NCBI GenBank assembly: GCA_030065615.1
Contig: JASJDR010000011.1
Location: 21,019-85,018, forward strand
Direction of reading: 5' to 3'
From: Xenococcus sp. MO_188.B8
Lineage (GTDB): Bacteria; Cyanobacteriota; Cyanobacteriia; Cyanobacteriales; Xenococcaceae
Length of the DNA: 64,000 bases
Below the pieces are notes generated by a model. That model had not been told where the DNA came from, ran no database searches, and was given only the letters and a program-made list of their open reading frames with translations. A program made the position numbers and the translations under genes. How positions within the stretch are numbered: the stretch's first letter is position 1; every line of letters starts with the position of its first letter. Below, in pieces: positions 53,349 through 62,847 of the stretch.

Positions 53349-53546
53349 TTAAAAAGGATTGAGCTTACACAGAGGAGGAATAGTGATAATGATGTGGTTA
53401 AAAAGTTGAATCTTGCGCTCAAAAGGACATTTACTGGGAATAATTCTACAGAGCAAACGAGCTATCGCGGGACTATTGATTTCAATTGATTCAAGTTGTC
53501 GTTTTAAGAAATTAAACCACAAAAGCATTAAGGGGAAATTATTCAT
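53349..53546 (-). CDS. Mo-dependent nitrogenase C-terminal-like small protein
   Basis: 65 aa. SIEINSPAIARLLCRIIPSKCPFERKIQLF followed by IPPLCKLNPF is the core of the Mo-nitro_C (Mo-dependent nitrogenase C-terminal-like) domain found as stand-alone proteins in cyanobacteria. It stops at the point where family members usually continue about 20-40 residues, so it is short at the C-terminus. Despite the name these small proteins are not nitrogenase. It sits between the PatA-like and CheY genes of the chemotaxis operon; whether it belongs functionally is unknown. Confidence 0.6.
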   Translation of the reverse strand: MNNFPLMLLWFNFLKRQLESIEINSPAIARLLCRIIPSKCPFERKIQLFNHIIITIPPLCKLNPF

Positions 53547-53613
53547 GGTTCTAATAAAAATTTTGGCATGAGCAATTCCAATTAATTAAGCAGATCAAGA
53601 GTTTCTTTAGTTG

Positions 53614-54882
53614 CTAAGCGGTTTGTTTATAACCACTAAAATCGGAAGACTTATGAGGAGTAAGCCGACTGAGAGTGCAGTGTCGCAGATGTTTGGCCAT
53701 GGTTTCGCTGACTAGCTGTTTATCTACATTAACTTTACTTAAGAAGTCAGAAGCTCCTACCAGCTTGGTTTTCACTCGGTCAATAACACCATCATTTCCC
53801 GTCAGGATGATAATTGGCGTGTGACGGAACACAGAAATTCTACGCAATTTATCGCAGAGTTCATAACCGTTGAGATTAGGCATCATCAAATCGAGAAAAA
53901 TCAAATCTGGCTTCAGGGCTAGCAAAATACTAAAAGCTCTTAAAGAGTCGTTAATTCCCACAAAACGATAGCCTGCACTAGTCATGAATTTTTCTAAAGA
54001 GTTGCAGACCATGGGGCTGTCATCTACACAGGCAATCAAAGGAGTCTGAACGCTGATATTGGGAGCCGCTCCTAAAATTGGCTCAGGTAGATCGGGAATA
54101 TTCACCAACTCTACTAATCCTGACTGTAAATAGGGTAATAGAGAACGGGTAAATGACAAGGTATCTCGCTGATTATCCAAAGCTAGATCCCTCAGAGTTC
54201 GTTGACCGTTTAAGAGTTGCTTGAGCATCCCAAATACGTTCGCCGATGTATTTTGTTGCAGTTGCTCTGGGTTTTTGATTACGGGAGCTAGATTAGGACG
54301 ATAAATTGTTGCCTGGGCTTCTTGCCAAGATGACCAGTTTCTTTTAACTTCATCTATAATGCGCTTGCCATCGACTAAAACTATTCCCTGAGCAGAAGAC
54401 TGACCCGGCTCTAGCTCATAAGAGACGTTAACTGCCTGGGTAACATCAAACAGTACCTCAACCAGAATTGACCAGATAATTTTAGTGGCTTGTTGGCGAG
54501 TAATTTTACCTTGTTTGACCCATGAATATAACAGTTGATACTGCCAACATCGATTGTAATCTCCTGGAGCAACGTTAGCTATATCGGATTGTTCTCTCGA
54601 TAAGTCAGCGGCTAGTTCTGGCAAGTATTTGATAAGGGTTCTCTGCCACCGTTTGACGGGATGGGGCCCTCCATTGGCAAATACTACATGACCAAGATGG
54701 AGATAAATATTCCAGCAATCGCCTTTGGGTTCTCGCAACACCAGTTGACCATTAAACTGCAACTGCTTGAGAGTCTCAAATAACTCAACCTGCGTAGGTA
54801 TATCGAAATTACTCCCCGACAGGCTTTTGCTATCAATTGATTGAGAATTAATAGATTTTTTAGAAACTTGATTATTCATCAC
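53614..54882 (-). CDS. PatA/PixG-like response regulator (PATAN domain plus receiver)
   Basis: 422 aa. N-terminal PATAN/DUF4388-type domain (about 30-250: TQVELFETLKQLQFNGQLVLREPKGDCWNIYLHLGHVVFANGGPHP) and C-terminal receiver (about 285-405: ACVDDSPMVCNSLEKFM, phospho-Asp in LIFLDLMMPNLNGYELC, TGNDG, and KVN near the Lys position, LSKVNVDK). First gene of the minus-strand chemotaxis-type operon, as pixG/hmpA are in their operons. It controls pilus-based movement in relatives. Confidence 0.9.
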   Translation of the reverse strand: MMNNQVSKKSINSQSIDSKSLSGSNFDIPTQVELFETLKQLQFNGQLVLREPKGDCWNIYLHLGHVVFANGGPHPVKRWQRTLIKYLPELAADLSREQSDIANVAPGDYNRCWQYQLLYSWVKQGKITRQQATKIIWSILVEVLFDVTQAVNVSYELEPGQSSAQGIVLVDGKRIIDEVKRNWSSWQEAQATIYRPNLAPVIKNPEQLQQNTSANVFGMLKQLLNGQRTLRDLALDNQRDTLSFTRSLLPYLQSGLVELVNIPDLPEPILGAAPNISVQTPLIACVDDSPMVCNSLEKFMTSAGYRFVGINDSLRAFSILLALKPDLIFLDLMMPNLNGYELCDKLRRISVFRHTPIIILTGNDGVIDRVKTKLVGASDFLSKVNVDKQLVSETMAKHLRHCTLSRLTPHKSSDFSGYKQTA

Positions 54883-55029
54883 ACTGTCGGATAATAAATA
54901 ATAAAATGTAATTTGGTTAATTTTTGTTTATCGTTGTGCACCCTTGGTTGAGATTACTAAAATTGCTGTTGAGGCAAACAATCTCACTATAATTGGGGCA
55001 ATATTTTAGCTTTGTTGCTGTGTTATTAG

Positions 55030-55707
55030 TTAAGCAATTTGGGGTTGCTTGGGGCTTTCTGTTTTGGGTTCTCCTGAGGTATGTTGGGTATTAACTCCCA
55101 TCACAGCCTGATGCCAATCTTGGAGAGGATAGCTTTGATCAATCAGAGGTAGACTATCGGCTGCATCTTGAGTCATAATCAGAGCACCGGCGGGTACGTA
55201 CCTATCATCTGCGATCTCTACACCCATTACTAAAGCTTTCGGCTCGATTACGCAGTTTTTCCCAATGGTGGCGCGAAATACCAGGGATTGCATACCGATA
55301 AAACTATTCTCACCAATACTTGCCGGGCCTTGTACCTGACATTGATGAGCTAGAGAAACGCGATCGCCTATATAAACACCATAATAATCGCCATCCACTT
55401 CAACCATAGCTTCTTCTACTATTTCGTCGCGATGCTTAGTCGCTGAAGCATGAAGTACTACGGAATCGTGAATTTTGACATCGTTACCTACCCAAATCGG
55501 TTTACTTCCATTACCGCGTATTGAAGCAGCTGGAGCGACGATGACGCGATCACTAAGATAAACATTACCAATAACAGCAGCCAGGGAATGAACATATGCT
55601 GTCGGTTCAATTTCAGGAATTTTCACATTACTATTAAAGGAAGTGGGAAAATTAGCATGAATGTTGTTCTGGTATCTACTATTACGAAAAGGAATGACAC
55701 TATTCAT
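55030..55707 (-). CDS. Gamma-carbonic-anhydrase-like (Cam/CcmM-N-type) left-handed beta-helix protein lacking one zinc His
   Basis: 225 aa from the ATG at 55707 (AAGGAG 9 bases upstream). Hexapeptide-repeat left-handed beta helix closest to archaeal Cam, including its acidic loop (VEEAMVEVDGDYY). Two of three zinc ligands are present: VVLHAS (about residue 86) and SLAHQCQV (about 119). The third, expected in a VHGP context, is Gln (VQGP, about 124). It lacks the RuBisCO-small-subunit-like repeats of full CcmM. It could be a structural or regulatory homolog, or bind metal differently. Encoded alone, on the minus strand, with a strong ribosome site. Confidence 0.85.
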   Translation of the reverse strand: MNSVIPFRNSRYQNNIHANFPTSFNSNVKIPEIEPTAYVHSLAAVIGNVYLSDRVIVAPAASIRGNGSKPIWVGNDVKIHDSVVLHASATKHRDEIVEEAMVEVDGDYYGVYIGDRVSLAHQCQVQGPASIGENSFIGMQSLVFRATIGKNCVIEPKALVMGVEIADDRYVPAGALIMTQDAADSLPLIDQSYPLQDWHQAVMGVNTQHTSGEPKTESPKQPQIA

Positions 55708-55746
55708 AAGAAAACTCCTTTTGTCTGGAATTTCGTGGGTCACCAT

Positions 55747-56245
55747 ATAGGGCGTATTTTAATTTGTCAACTAGTCAGCCATAAGATACTTATTTTCTCG
55801 ATTAATTTTAAAATTTTAGTCTTTATCCCTTGAAGCTCAGTGATTATATATTATGCCGAGCTTAAACTCAATGGATAAAGACAAGAACAGTCAAAAAAAG
55901 TTTGAAGAATTAAATTCACACAACTAACTAGTCGGTTTTGAGCTTTTTAACTCAACATTAGATTAGCTAATAAAAGGTAACAAACTAGGAACGAAAAAGT
56001 AATAAATCAGAAAATTTAAAAAAACTTAGCAATTCTATTCCCCTGAGGAGATAAAGCATATAGATAGAAATCATTAAAAAGCTGATAACATCAAAGGAAA
56101 AGCTTATAAAATCAAAGCTTGTTCCTCTATAACTCAATATTAGTTATTGTTTATTAATTACATAATCGAAATTATTATTTTGTTCCGAAAATGTCACTTT
56201 TGAAATTTATAATTGCCAGTATGATGAGTTAGGAATATAAATTAT
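55747..56245. other. Divergent intergenic region
   Basis: 499 bp of AT-rich DNA between the carbonic-anhydrase-like gene and a small gene on the other strand. It presumably holds both promoters. No strong -10/-35 pair or coding frame stands out. Confidence 0.4.
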
Positions 56246-56431
56246 ATGTACACCAACAAAACACACAAATTAACATTAGCTGATAAGCAGCATCAATGGT
56301 ACAGACTAAGACAACTTGCAGCTAAAGCCCATGAAAATAACCGACGATTATCTAGGAAAATTGAGCTGCTAAAAATTGCTTCCCAGGAAACTAAGAGAAT
56401 AGTCTCCGAGGAAAAGCAGAAAGCAGCTTAA
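56246..56431 (+). CDS. Small basic coiled-coil protein
   Basis: 61 aa, basic and helical: LADKQHQWYRLRQLAAKAHENNRRLSRKIELLK. Not recognised. A clear terminator 70 bp after its stop supports it as a real short transcription unit. The isolated location between divergent and convergent neighbours suggests its own promoter. Confidence 0.5.
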   Translation: MYTNKTHKLTLADKQHQWYRLRQLAAKAHENNRRLSRKIELLKIASQETKRIVSEEKQKAA

Positions 56432-56501
56432 CTTCTCTAACTTTAGCTTTGGAGATAGTGGTATATCCAGCTAGAGAATTTCCATTGATTTGATTTTATA
56501 G

Positions 56502-56530
56502 GAACATCTAAATTAGATGTTCTTTTTTTT
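56502..56530 (+). terminator. Strong rho-independent terminator
   Basis: Perfect 9-bp arms GAACATCTA / TAGATGTTC with a 3-nt loop, followed directly by eight T. Ends the small gene at 56246-56431. Confidence 0.85.
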
Positions 56531-56712
56531 GTACTTAAGATGATAATACCATATTCTCTTGAAGTTTGCCTAACATAAGCAAAGTAAAAAAACGATAAGT
56601 GTTGAGAGAAAATCGTAATTGGGATAACAATACCATCCAGAGATGCTGTAATGTCTAAGATCTGATAAGCCCACAGCTAGAATTATCTATCTAGCTGTGG
56701 GCTTTGATTTTT
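56531..56712 (+). ncRNA. Candidate small RNA ending in a perfect 14-bp terminator hairpin
   Basis: Between one strong terminator (56502-56530) and a second at 56667-56704 (arms AAGCCCACAGCTAG / CTAGCTGTGGGCTT, then TGATTTTT) there is no coding frame, so the second terminator has no gene to end on this strand. This layout suggests a transcribed small RNA. Promoter and family not identified; it does not show the Yfr1 motif. Confidence 0.4.
56667..56712 (+). terminator. Perfect 14-bp stem terminator
   Basis: Arms AAGCCCACAGCTAG (56667-56680) and CTAGCTGTGGGCTT (56691-56704), 10-nt loop, T-rich tail on the plus strand only. Confidence 0.7.
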
Positions 56713-56788
56713 AGTAAAATTACACTAAATAAGGCAGCAAACAAGAATACTTTTCCTGACTACCGAAGAAAAGTAAATTCTATTTGTT

Positions 56789-57388
56789 CTATTTGCTCTT
56801 AGATTTTGTAGCTTGCAACATAGCAACGATCACAGTTTCTGTTTCTCGATTAAGTTTGCGGTCAAAAAGAGCAATTTCCATAGCTTGAGGTAAAGCAAAT
56901 GCTAATACATCAGGGTCAAGTTCCTTGAGTAATCGGTCTATCGGCTGGGGAACCTTGAGCGCCGCTCTAATCCCTAAAACCATGAATTCATCTAGATTTA
57001 GATGCTGTAGGAGGTGGGATAGTTCAATCTGGTTATGTTTCTTTTCTGGTTGACTAATTTGAATTAAATAAGCGAATAGTCGCTGTAGTTTAGTTCTTTG
57101 TGAGGACAAAATTTGGTCGTAAGCTTTGAGAGAAGAAACAGATTGTTGTCGTTCGAGATTTTGGAGAATTTGCTGCCAGTCTCCCGAATCACAATTATTA
57201 GGCTTACCAACAGTAAGAGAAACTTGAATCTGTCCTGATCTATGGGTCAAATGGTTAACCTGAGCTTTCACTCCCAGATAACTAAGCCATTTGGCAATCG
57301 TTTCTATTAAAGTCGAGTAAGTAGCTTGAGAACTAGCTAGTCGCCGAATTTGAACATCTACCAAAGGACTAACAATTTGTGACAGCAT
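56789..57388 (-). CDS. Unknown 199-aa cyanobacterial protein
   Basis: Soluble, no signal peptide. Residues 1-80 mix strands and helices (VSPLVDVQIRRLASSQATYSTLIETIAKWLSYLGVKAQVNHL), residues 80-199 are helical (LSHLLQHLNLDEFMVLGIRAALKVPQPID). I do not recognise a family, but the composition and length are those of conserved cyanobacterial hypothetical proteins. Preceded upstream by a MITE-like element at 57421, which lies 32 bp from its start and may influence its promoter. Confidence 0.6.
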   Translation of the reverse strand: MLSQIVSPLVDVQIRRLASSQATYSTLIETIAKWLSYLGVKAQVNHLTHRSGQIQVSLTVGKPNNCDSGDWQQILQNLERQQSVSSLKAYDQILSSQRTKLQRLFAYLIQISQPEKKHNQIELSHLLQHLNLDEFMVLGIRAALKVPQPIDRLLKELDPDVLAFALPQAMEIALFDRKLNRETETVIVAMLQATKSKSK

Positions 57389-57420
57389 GATGTTTATCCT
57401 CAGATTGATTATTTACCTTT

Positions 57421-57530
57421 AGGGGCACCTCGCAAAATTCAAATTTTATTGAGAGTAGCTTTGTAAAATTAATGCTTAATGCTTTCAAGCTTGACTTATT
57501 CGCAACAAGGCAATTCATCGAGGTGCCCTT
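57421..57530. mobile_element. 110-bp MITE-like element with 12-bp inverted ends
   Basis: Ends AGGGGCACCTCG (57421-57432) and CGAGGTGCCCTT (57519-57530) match at 11 of 12 positions. The interior is AT-rich with HindIII-like AAGCTT and has no frame. It is unrelated in its ends to the other MITE-like elements here. Confidence 0.65.
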
Positions 57531-57650
57531 AAGTTTCTAAAGCTTTGAGCTTTTGTTCTGCAAACTAGGTTGATAAATCAAGATTTTACTAGGGTTTAAA
57601 TCCCAATTTTTATCAAATTGGGATACTTCTTGAAAGCTAGATTTAATAAT

Positions 57651-58118
57651 CTAATGCTCTGCAGGTAAGTCTTCAACTTTATGACTGACAAACATTAGAC
57701 CCCCTAAAACGAGTAAGAAAGCACATATAGAAACTATATGCAAAGCATCCATATGAATCACACCTTCAACAATTATCTCCCGTAGCACAGAGACAACGGC
57801 AACTTCTACTGCTATGCCCACATATATTCTATGATGCTTTAAATAGACTGCAGTGAGACGGAATAACTCAGTTAAGATTAGCAAAAAGATACTTTGGGAG
57901 GTAATCGTTTTAATATCGATGCCGGCACTCAAACCTATAAAGATATCTGCTAATATTAGCATCATTTTAAACACCAAAGCGACGGCGGTACCAAAGACAA
58001 TTACATCTTGAAACTTATCAAGACTATTAAACATTCTCTTGAGACTAAATCTTGGCTCGAAAGAACTAGTCTTGATTCTCGTACCCATTGATTTGTCCAC
58101 GAAATTAGCAGTATCCAT
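57651..58118 (-). CDS. PsiE-family membrane protein (phosphate-starvation-inducible)
   Basis: 155-aa protein with four membrane helices. It shows the PsiE pattern: a first helix at about 40-60, the TELFRLTAVYLKHHRIYVGIAVEVAVVSVLREIIV segment (helix, basic loop, helix), and a final helix. Function unknown beyond phosphate-starvation induction in E. coli; many cyanobacterial homologs exist. No Pho box looked convincing. Encoded 106 bp downstream of an unknown secreted/membrane protein on the same strand. Confidence 0.85.
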   Translation of the reverse strand: MDTANFVDKSMGTRIKTSSFEPRFSLKRMFNSLDKFQDVIVFGTAVALVFKMMLILADIFIGLSAGIDIKTITSQSIFLLILTELFRLTAVYLKHHRIYVGIAVEVAVVSVLREIIVEGVIHMDALHIVSICAFLLVLGGLMFVSHKVEDLPAEH

Positions 58119-58224
58119 GTAATCTTTCCTCTTGTAGTTTAGTTTTTATAGTTATTCATTCTTGCCAGAATTATGGTAATTTCCTGGTTTTACTTGAGTT
58201 TTCGCTGACGTTAAAATTATTTAT

Positions 58225-58749
58225 TTAGGCAGCTTTGTGATCTGATTCGTTCTGATCATCTAGCTCATCGTTTTCATAGGAATTATTATTAATTAAACTC
58301 AACTTTTTTAAGTCATCATAATTGAGATTGGAAGCAAGAGTATTTAGGTCAATATCCTTGGATTGCTCCGGTTTATTCTGATTATTTTCGCTAGATTCTG
58401 TTGATTGACGCTTATTTCCAGGTTTATATAAAAACTCCGGAAAAATTATACTTAAACCGATTAGACTTAAAAAAGTAATAAACTCAATTCTTATCGCTTT
58501 TTTAGAGAGAAATACTTTGGGTATTACGCTAGATTTTCCACCGTGTTCTGCCCCGTGCTTTTCGGCTGCTGCATAGAGTTCTCCAGCTCCATAGGGTTCC
58601 GCAGCTGAGTCCTGACCCTTGAGAGTTTCTATTTTTTCGGTAGACTCACTAGCAGAACCACCTGCTTCGGCTATTTTTGCTGGAGCTAAGAGTCCAATTG
58701 TTAACGTTAGTAAGGAGATTATTTTCAATAAATTTAAATTCAATTGCAT
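58225..58749 (-). CDS. Unknown exported protein with one internal membrane helix
   Basis: 174 aa. N-terminal signal peptide (LLTLTIGLLAPAKIAEAGG), an acidic, Gly/Ala-rich stretch (about 30-75), a membrane helix at about 90-108 (FITFLSLIGLSIIFPEFLY), and an acidic, Asn/Glu-rich C-terminal tail. Not recognised. It lies 106 bp upstream of psiE on the same strand, so it may be part of the same unit. Confidence 0.55.
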   Translation of the reverse strand: MQLNLNLLKIISLLTLTIGLLAPAKIAEAGGSASESTEKIETLKGQDSAAEPYGAGELYAAAEKHGAEHGGKSSVIPKVFLSKKAIRIEFITFLSLIGLSIIFPEFLYKPGNKRQSTESSENNQNKPEQSKDIDLNTLASNLNYDDLKKLSLINNNSYENDELDDQNESDHKAA

Positions 58750-59166
58750 GAGTTTTACTAAAGAATTATGATAGTGATTTCAATAATACAGAATAGTCAA
58801 AAAAAGTAACAAACTTGGTACAAAGTGTAAATCTCATGAACTAAAAATAGAATATGCTCAAGATTTTATTTTTTGAATCGTAAATAAAAATATTCAACTT
58901 GATTGCCTAACCCCATCTCTAGCATGATTCGCGAAATCTTGTGCATTGGCAATCAAAAATCAGATTATAACCTTGAGCTATTTAAGAAAGATAAAAAATA
59001 AAAAAAGCTAATTATTCAACAAATTTATTGCTTCAAAAGTTTTGATTATTTGCGAGCAAAACTAGAGGCTTAGATTTCATAATAATTAGCTATTTTCTGC
59101 TACTCTTGCTTGATCCACCAAAGTTCAGGAGAATTAAGCAAGAGGTTTTATTAAATGAATTTCAGA
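58750..59166. other. Gap with one hairpin
   Basis: 417 bp. A 9-bp inverted repeat CTCTTGCTT / AAGCAAGAG sits at 59103-59144, 23 bp beyond the MATE gene stop, but has no T-tract. Otherwise AT-rich with no gene. Confidence 0.4.
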
Positions 59167-60531
59167 TTACTCATTCTGTAACGCGAGATTTTGATTACTC
59201 TGAATTTCAAAAATTTTTACTCCCAGGGAGATTGCCAAGGTTGCCATGTATAAAGTTAGAGATAACCACAGTAAGTTATTACTTTGCAGATGCCAAGCTA
59301 CCAAAGCCATAGGAACCAATCCCAATCCTAAAGCAGTTAAGGCAGAGTTTCGGAGTTTAGCACTTTCTTTCAAACCAATAACGTATCCTTCTAAAATAAA
59401 GGCACCCGCGCCGCAGATCAAAATTGGCAGCAACCAAGTCATATAAGCGATCGCTGATTCACTAACATCGCCATGACTGGTGAGTACACTAAAAATTGTC
59501 TCAGGAAATAAAATAGATGTAAATGCAAATATTAATGCTAGCACCAGACTAGTCAACATAGAAACATTTAACAAAGGCATCATCTGTTCGGTTTCACCTT
59601 TGCCTTTAAAATTACCGACTAATGTCTGGGTAGTAAGACCAATACCGTTAACCGTAAATTGACTCAGAAGTATAATTTGAAGTAATAATCCGTTGGCGGC
59701 AACTACCTCAGTTCCCATTCCTGCACTGAGATTAGTAAAAATAGAGTAAGCAGTAATCAAGGCGATATAACGGATTAAAATATTGCCCTTAAGAACTATA
59801 GTCGATTTGAAAGCCTGCCAATCGAACACCTCTTGTAAAGCTGTGGGCAATACTTTCCAGTTTATAGTAACAACGACTCCGATCAGGGCAACTAGCAATG
59901 CTAGGTACTGACTCACAGCCGTAGCGAGTCCAGCACCCATGCTTGACCAGCCCCATTGATTAATCATTAAATAGTCTAATAAAGCATTTGAGCCGTTACC
60001 GACTAAGGAAATTGCTAGTACCAAAGCACTTTTTTCTTGACCCAGGAACCAACCTATTAAGACGAAATTCAGCAAAACTGCCGGGGCGCCCCAAATACGA
60101 GCATTAAAGTAATCAATCCCAAAAGCTTCAATATCTGGAGAACCAGACAGGATCGCAAAACCAAACTTTTGTATTGGATATTGTAAGATTAGAATTACAG
60201 CTGCGATCGCCAGAGCTACCAAAGCACTTCTCAATCCTGCCAGAAGAATTTGTTTATGATCGTCTTGACCCACTGCCTGAGCCGTCAAGGCATTAGTGCC
60301 ATTGCGAAAAAATTTCAAAATTCGATATAGATAGTCAAATAATATTCCCCCGAGAATTACTCCTGCTAAGTGACGGATATCAGCCAAATGACCCAGAAAA
60401 GCAGTATCGCAGATTCCGGCCAACGGTACCATCATGTTAGAGAAAATACTGACAGTTGCCAGCTTAGAAAATCGGGGTAAGAAACTACTATAGCGAGGTG
60501 GAAGTGGGAGAGATAGAGAAGATGAAATCAT
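59167..60531 (-). CDS. MATE-family efflux transporter (DinF-like)
   Basis: 454-aa membrane protein with about 12 helices in two similar halves, as usual for MATE transporters. N-terminal motif NMMVPLAGICDTAFLGHLADIRHLAGV carries the conserved Pro and Asp of the first helix; the second half starts near TIVLKGNILIRYIALI. Exports drugs or metabolites with Na+ or H+; the DinF-like branch is common in cyanobacteria. Substrate unknown. Downstream of ndhD on the same strand (191-bp gap), probably separate. Confidence 0.88.
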   Translation of the reverse strand: MISSSLSLPLPPRYSSFLPRFSKLATVSIFSNMMVPLAGICDTAFLGHLADIRHLAGVILGGILFDYLYRILKFFRNGTNALTAQAVGQDDHKQILLAGLRSALVALAIAAVILILQYPIQKFGFAILSGSPDIEAFGIDYFNARIWGAPAVLLNFVLIGWFLGQEKSALVLAISLVGNGSNALLDYLMINQWGWSSMGAGLATAVSQYLALLVALIGVVVTINWKVLPTALQEVFDWQAFKSTIVLKGNILIRYIALITAYSIFTNLSAGMGTEVVAANGLLLQIILLSQFTVNGIGLTTQTLVGNFKGKGETEQMMPLLNVSMLTSLVLALIFAFTSILFPETIFSVLTSHGDVSESAIAYMTWLLPILICGAGAFILEGYVIGLKESAKLRNSALTALGLGLVPMALVAWHLQSNNLLWLSLTLYMATLAISLGVKIFEIQSNQNLALQNE

Positions 60532-60722
60532 AGAGCCTGAGTTGCCGTGGGTACCTATATTAACTGGGAAAGATTGAATAAAAAGCCAAGGGGAAAGGTA
60601 GGATTTAAAGATTAAAGTTGGCTTATTTTGCTCCTACCTTACTTGTTTGTGAACTTAAGTTCTAGATCATACATCATATTGGCTAAGCACCAACTAGCTC
60701 ATATCAGGGGAAATAATTTTGT

Positions 60723-62411
60723 CTAATTTATCGAGCTAATTAAACCCAGAGTTTCAGTTGGTGGGATTTCAGGGGCGATCTGGTTTTTCCTCGAGGCATA
60801 GAGGTTGGTATCTCCTGACTTCTCAGCTAATATCTGGTAAGAGTGAGTCGCAATTTCTGTGGTTTTCACATCGTAAGTTTGAGTCACTAATTTGGGATAT
60901 AAGCCAATACAAATAATAGGAATTAAGAAACTAGCCGCGATTAGGATTTCTCTGGGGTTAGCATCTTGATACTTCGCTTCACTAGGTAAAACACAGCTAT
61001 TACCGAAACAGACTGCTTCATCGTTATTAGCGCTTGTAATTTCAGACTGATTGATGTCACAAGTAGATGCTTGGGCGGAGTTGAAGAATACCATTCTCAG
61101 CATTGATAGTAGATAAATGGGAGTTAGGATTAATCCCACCGCAGCTAAGAATACCAATCCCATGCGGAAATTAGAACTATAAAGATCGTTGTTTGATATG
61201 CCTATGAACACGGCAATCTCGCTAACAAAGCCACTCATTCCAGGGAGAGCCAAAGAAGCCATCGCACCTGCAGTGAATAAGGCGAAGGTTTTGGGCATGA
61301 CCTCAGCAAGCCCATTAATTTTGTCCATAAATAAGGTATGAGTGCGATCGTAAGTTACCCCTGTTAGGAAAAAGAGAACTGCGGCAATTAAACCATGAGA
61401 TAGCATCTGTAACATTGCTCCACTGGTACCAATAGCGGTGAAGGAAGCAAGACCTAGTAATACGAATCCCATATGGGAAACTGAAGAGTAAGCTAGGCGG
61501 CGTTTCATATTGGTTTGTCCAAAAGAACAATAAGCGCCATAAATGATATTAATTACACCTAAAACAGCTAAAATCGGGGCAAAGTAAACGTGAGCATCGG
61601 GAAGTAGTTCCATATTAAAGCGAATTAATCCATATCCTCCCATTTTCAGCAGTACACCTGCTAAAACCATCGATACTGGGGCGGAAGCTTCTCCGTGAGC
61701 ATCTGGCAACCAAGTATGTAAGGGGAATATAGCTAATTTGACTCCAAAAGCAATTAATAGTCCTGCATATAGTGGTAATTCTAAAGCTAGGGGATAATCT
61801 TTTAATCCTAGTGCTACTAAATCAAAACTGTGATTGTCTCCATAGAAAGCCATTCCTAAACCTGCTATCAGGATAAAGATAGAAGCGGCGGCTGTATAGA
61901 GTATGAATTTAGTAGCTGCGTAACGGCGTTTCGGGCCTCCCCATATGGCAATTAATAAATATACAGGAACCAATTCTAGCTCCCACATAATAAAAAATAA
62001 CAAGGCGTCTTGGGCGACAAATACCCCAATCTGTGCCGAATATATCAGCAACATTAGAAAGTAAAACATGCGGGGATTGCGATCAACTTTCCAAGCTGCC
62101 AAGATCGAAAGGGTTGTTACTAACCCTGCTAAGAGCACTAAAGGGGCAGAGATGCCATCTACTGAAATTGCCCAACTCAAGCCAAGTTGAGGAATCCAAG
62201 GGTAACTTTCTGTGAGTTGAAACTGGGCATTGCTAGGATCGTAATTATTCCAAAAGGCATAACACATTAAAATAAAGTCTGCAATACCGACATACAGGGC
62301 ATACCAGCGAACGGTTTTACCTTCTTTATCTGGTATAAGAGGAATTGCTAATGAAGCTAACAAAGGTAGTAAAATAATTATTGTTAGCCAGGGAAATTGA
62401 GTAGTATTCAT
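60723..62411 (-). CDS. ndhD: NAD(P)H-quinone oxidoreductase (NDH-1) subunit 4, NdhD
   Basis: 562-aa antiporter-like membrane subunit of NDH-1. Family landmarks: [21 protein letters not shown] (proton-channel Glu), [31 protein letters not shown] and [14 protein letters not shown]. The C-terminal part has an inserted, Cys-containing loop of about 35 residues ([18 protein letters not shown]) before the final helix, not present in all NdhD paralogs. Which paralog (D1/D2/other) is not decided here; this fixes whether it serves respiration, cyclic flow or CO2 uptake. Encoded downstream of a carbonic-anhydrase-like gene and ndhF on the same strand. Confidence 0.92.
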   Translation of the reverse strand: MNTTQFPWLTIIILLPLLASLAIPLIPDKEGKTVRWYALYVGIADFILMCYAFWNNYDPSNAQFQLTESYPWIPQLGLSWAISVDGISAPLVLLAGLVTTLSILAAWKVDRNPRMFYFLMLLIYSAQIGVFVAQDALLFFIMWELELVPVYLLIAIWGGPKRRYAATKFILYTAAASIFILIAGLGMAFYGDNHSFDLVALGLKDYPLALELPLYAGLLIAFGVKLAIFPLHTWLPDAHGEASAPVSMVLAGVLLKMGGYGLIRFNMELLPDAHVYFAPILAVLGVINIIYGAYCSFGQTNMKRRLAYSSVSHMGFVLLGLASFTAIGTSGAMLQMLSHGLIAAVLFFLTGVTYDRTHTLFMDKINGLAEVMPKTFALFTAGAMASLALPGMSGFVSEIAVFIGISNNDLYSSNFRMGLVFLAAVGLILTPIYLLSMLRMVFFNSAQASTCDINQSEITSANNDEAVCFGNSCVLPSEAKYQDANPREILIAASFLIPIICIGLYPKLVTQTYDVKTTEIATHSYQILAEKSGDTNLYASRKNQIAPEIPPTETLGLISSIN

Positions 62412-62847
62412 TGGACTTTATAAATTAATAAAGAGAACACAATAAAGTAAAAAATGGCTACAAAATTGTGGGGATTTACAGCATAATTCACAATCCAGGA
62501 GTCATAAGTTGAGCATATACAAATCATTAAAACTTTAGAAAATATAACTGCCACTATCTATATGACTATTGCGGTTTGCCCAGTTGTGAATTTTCTCTAT
62601 GATAGGAAAATGAAAGTGACAAACTTGAAACGAAAAAGAATAAATCTTGTTTGAGAAAATTTATTTGATATAATAAGCAGCAAGTAACAAGTCCTAAGCC
62701 ATTGATATTTCTGGATTTCAACAAATAACTCTTGCCACTACTGAGCCAGCAAATAAATGTCTTAAATTAATATAAAAAATAAATAATTTATAAAATTATT
62801 ATAAAAGAATTGATTAATTGGAGAACATGTTTCTTCAAAAATTAAAA
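62412..62847. other. Gap between the carbonic-anhydrase-like gene and ndhD
   Basis: 436 bp, AT-rich. It probably carries an ndhD promoter, since no neighbour is closer. No coding frame, hairpin or known motif supported. Confidence 0.4.
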
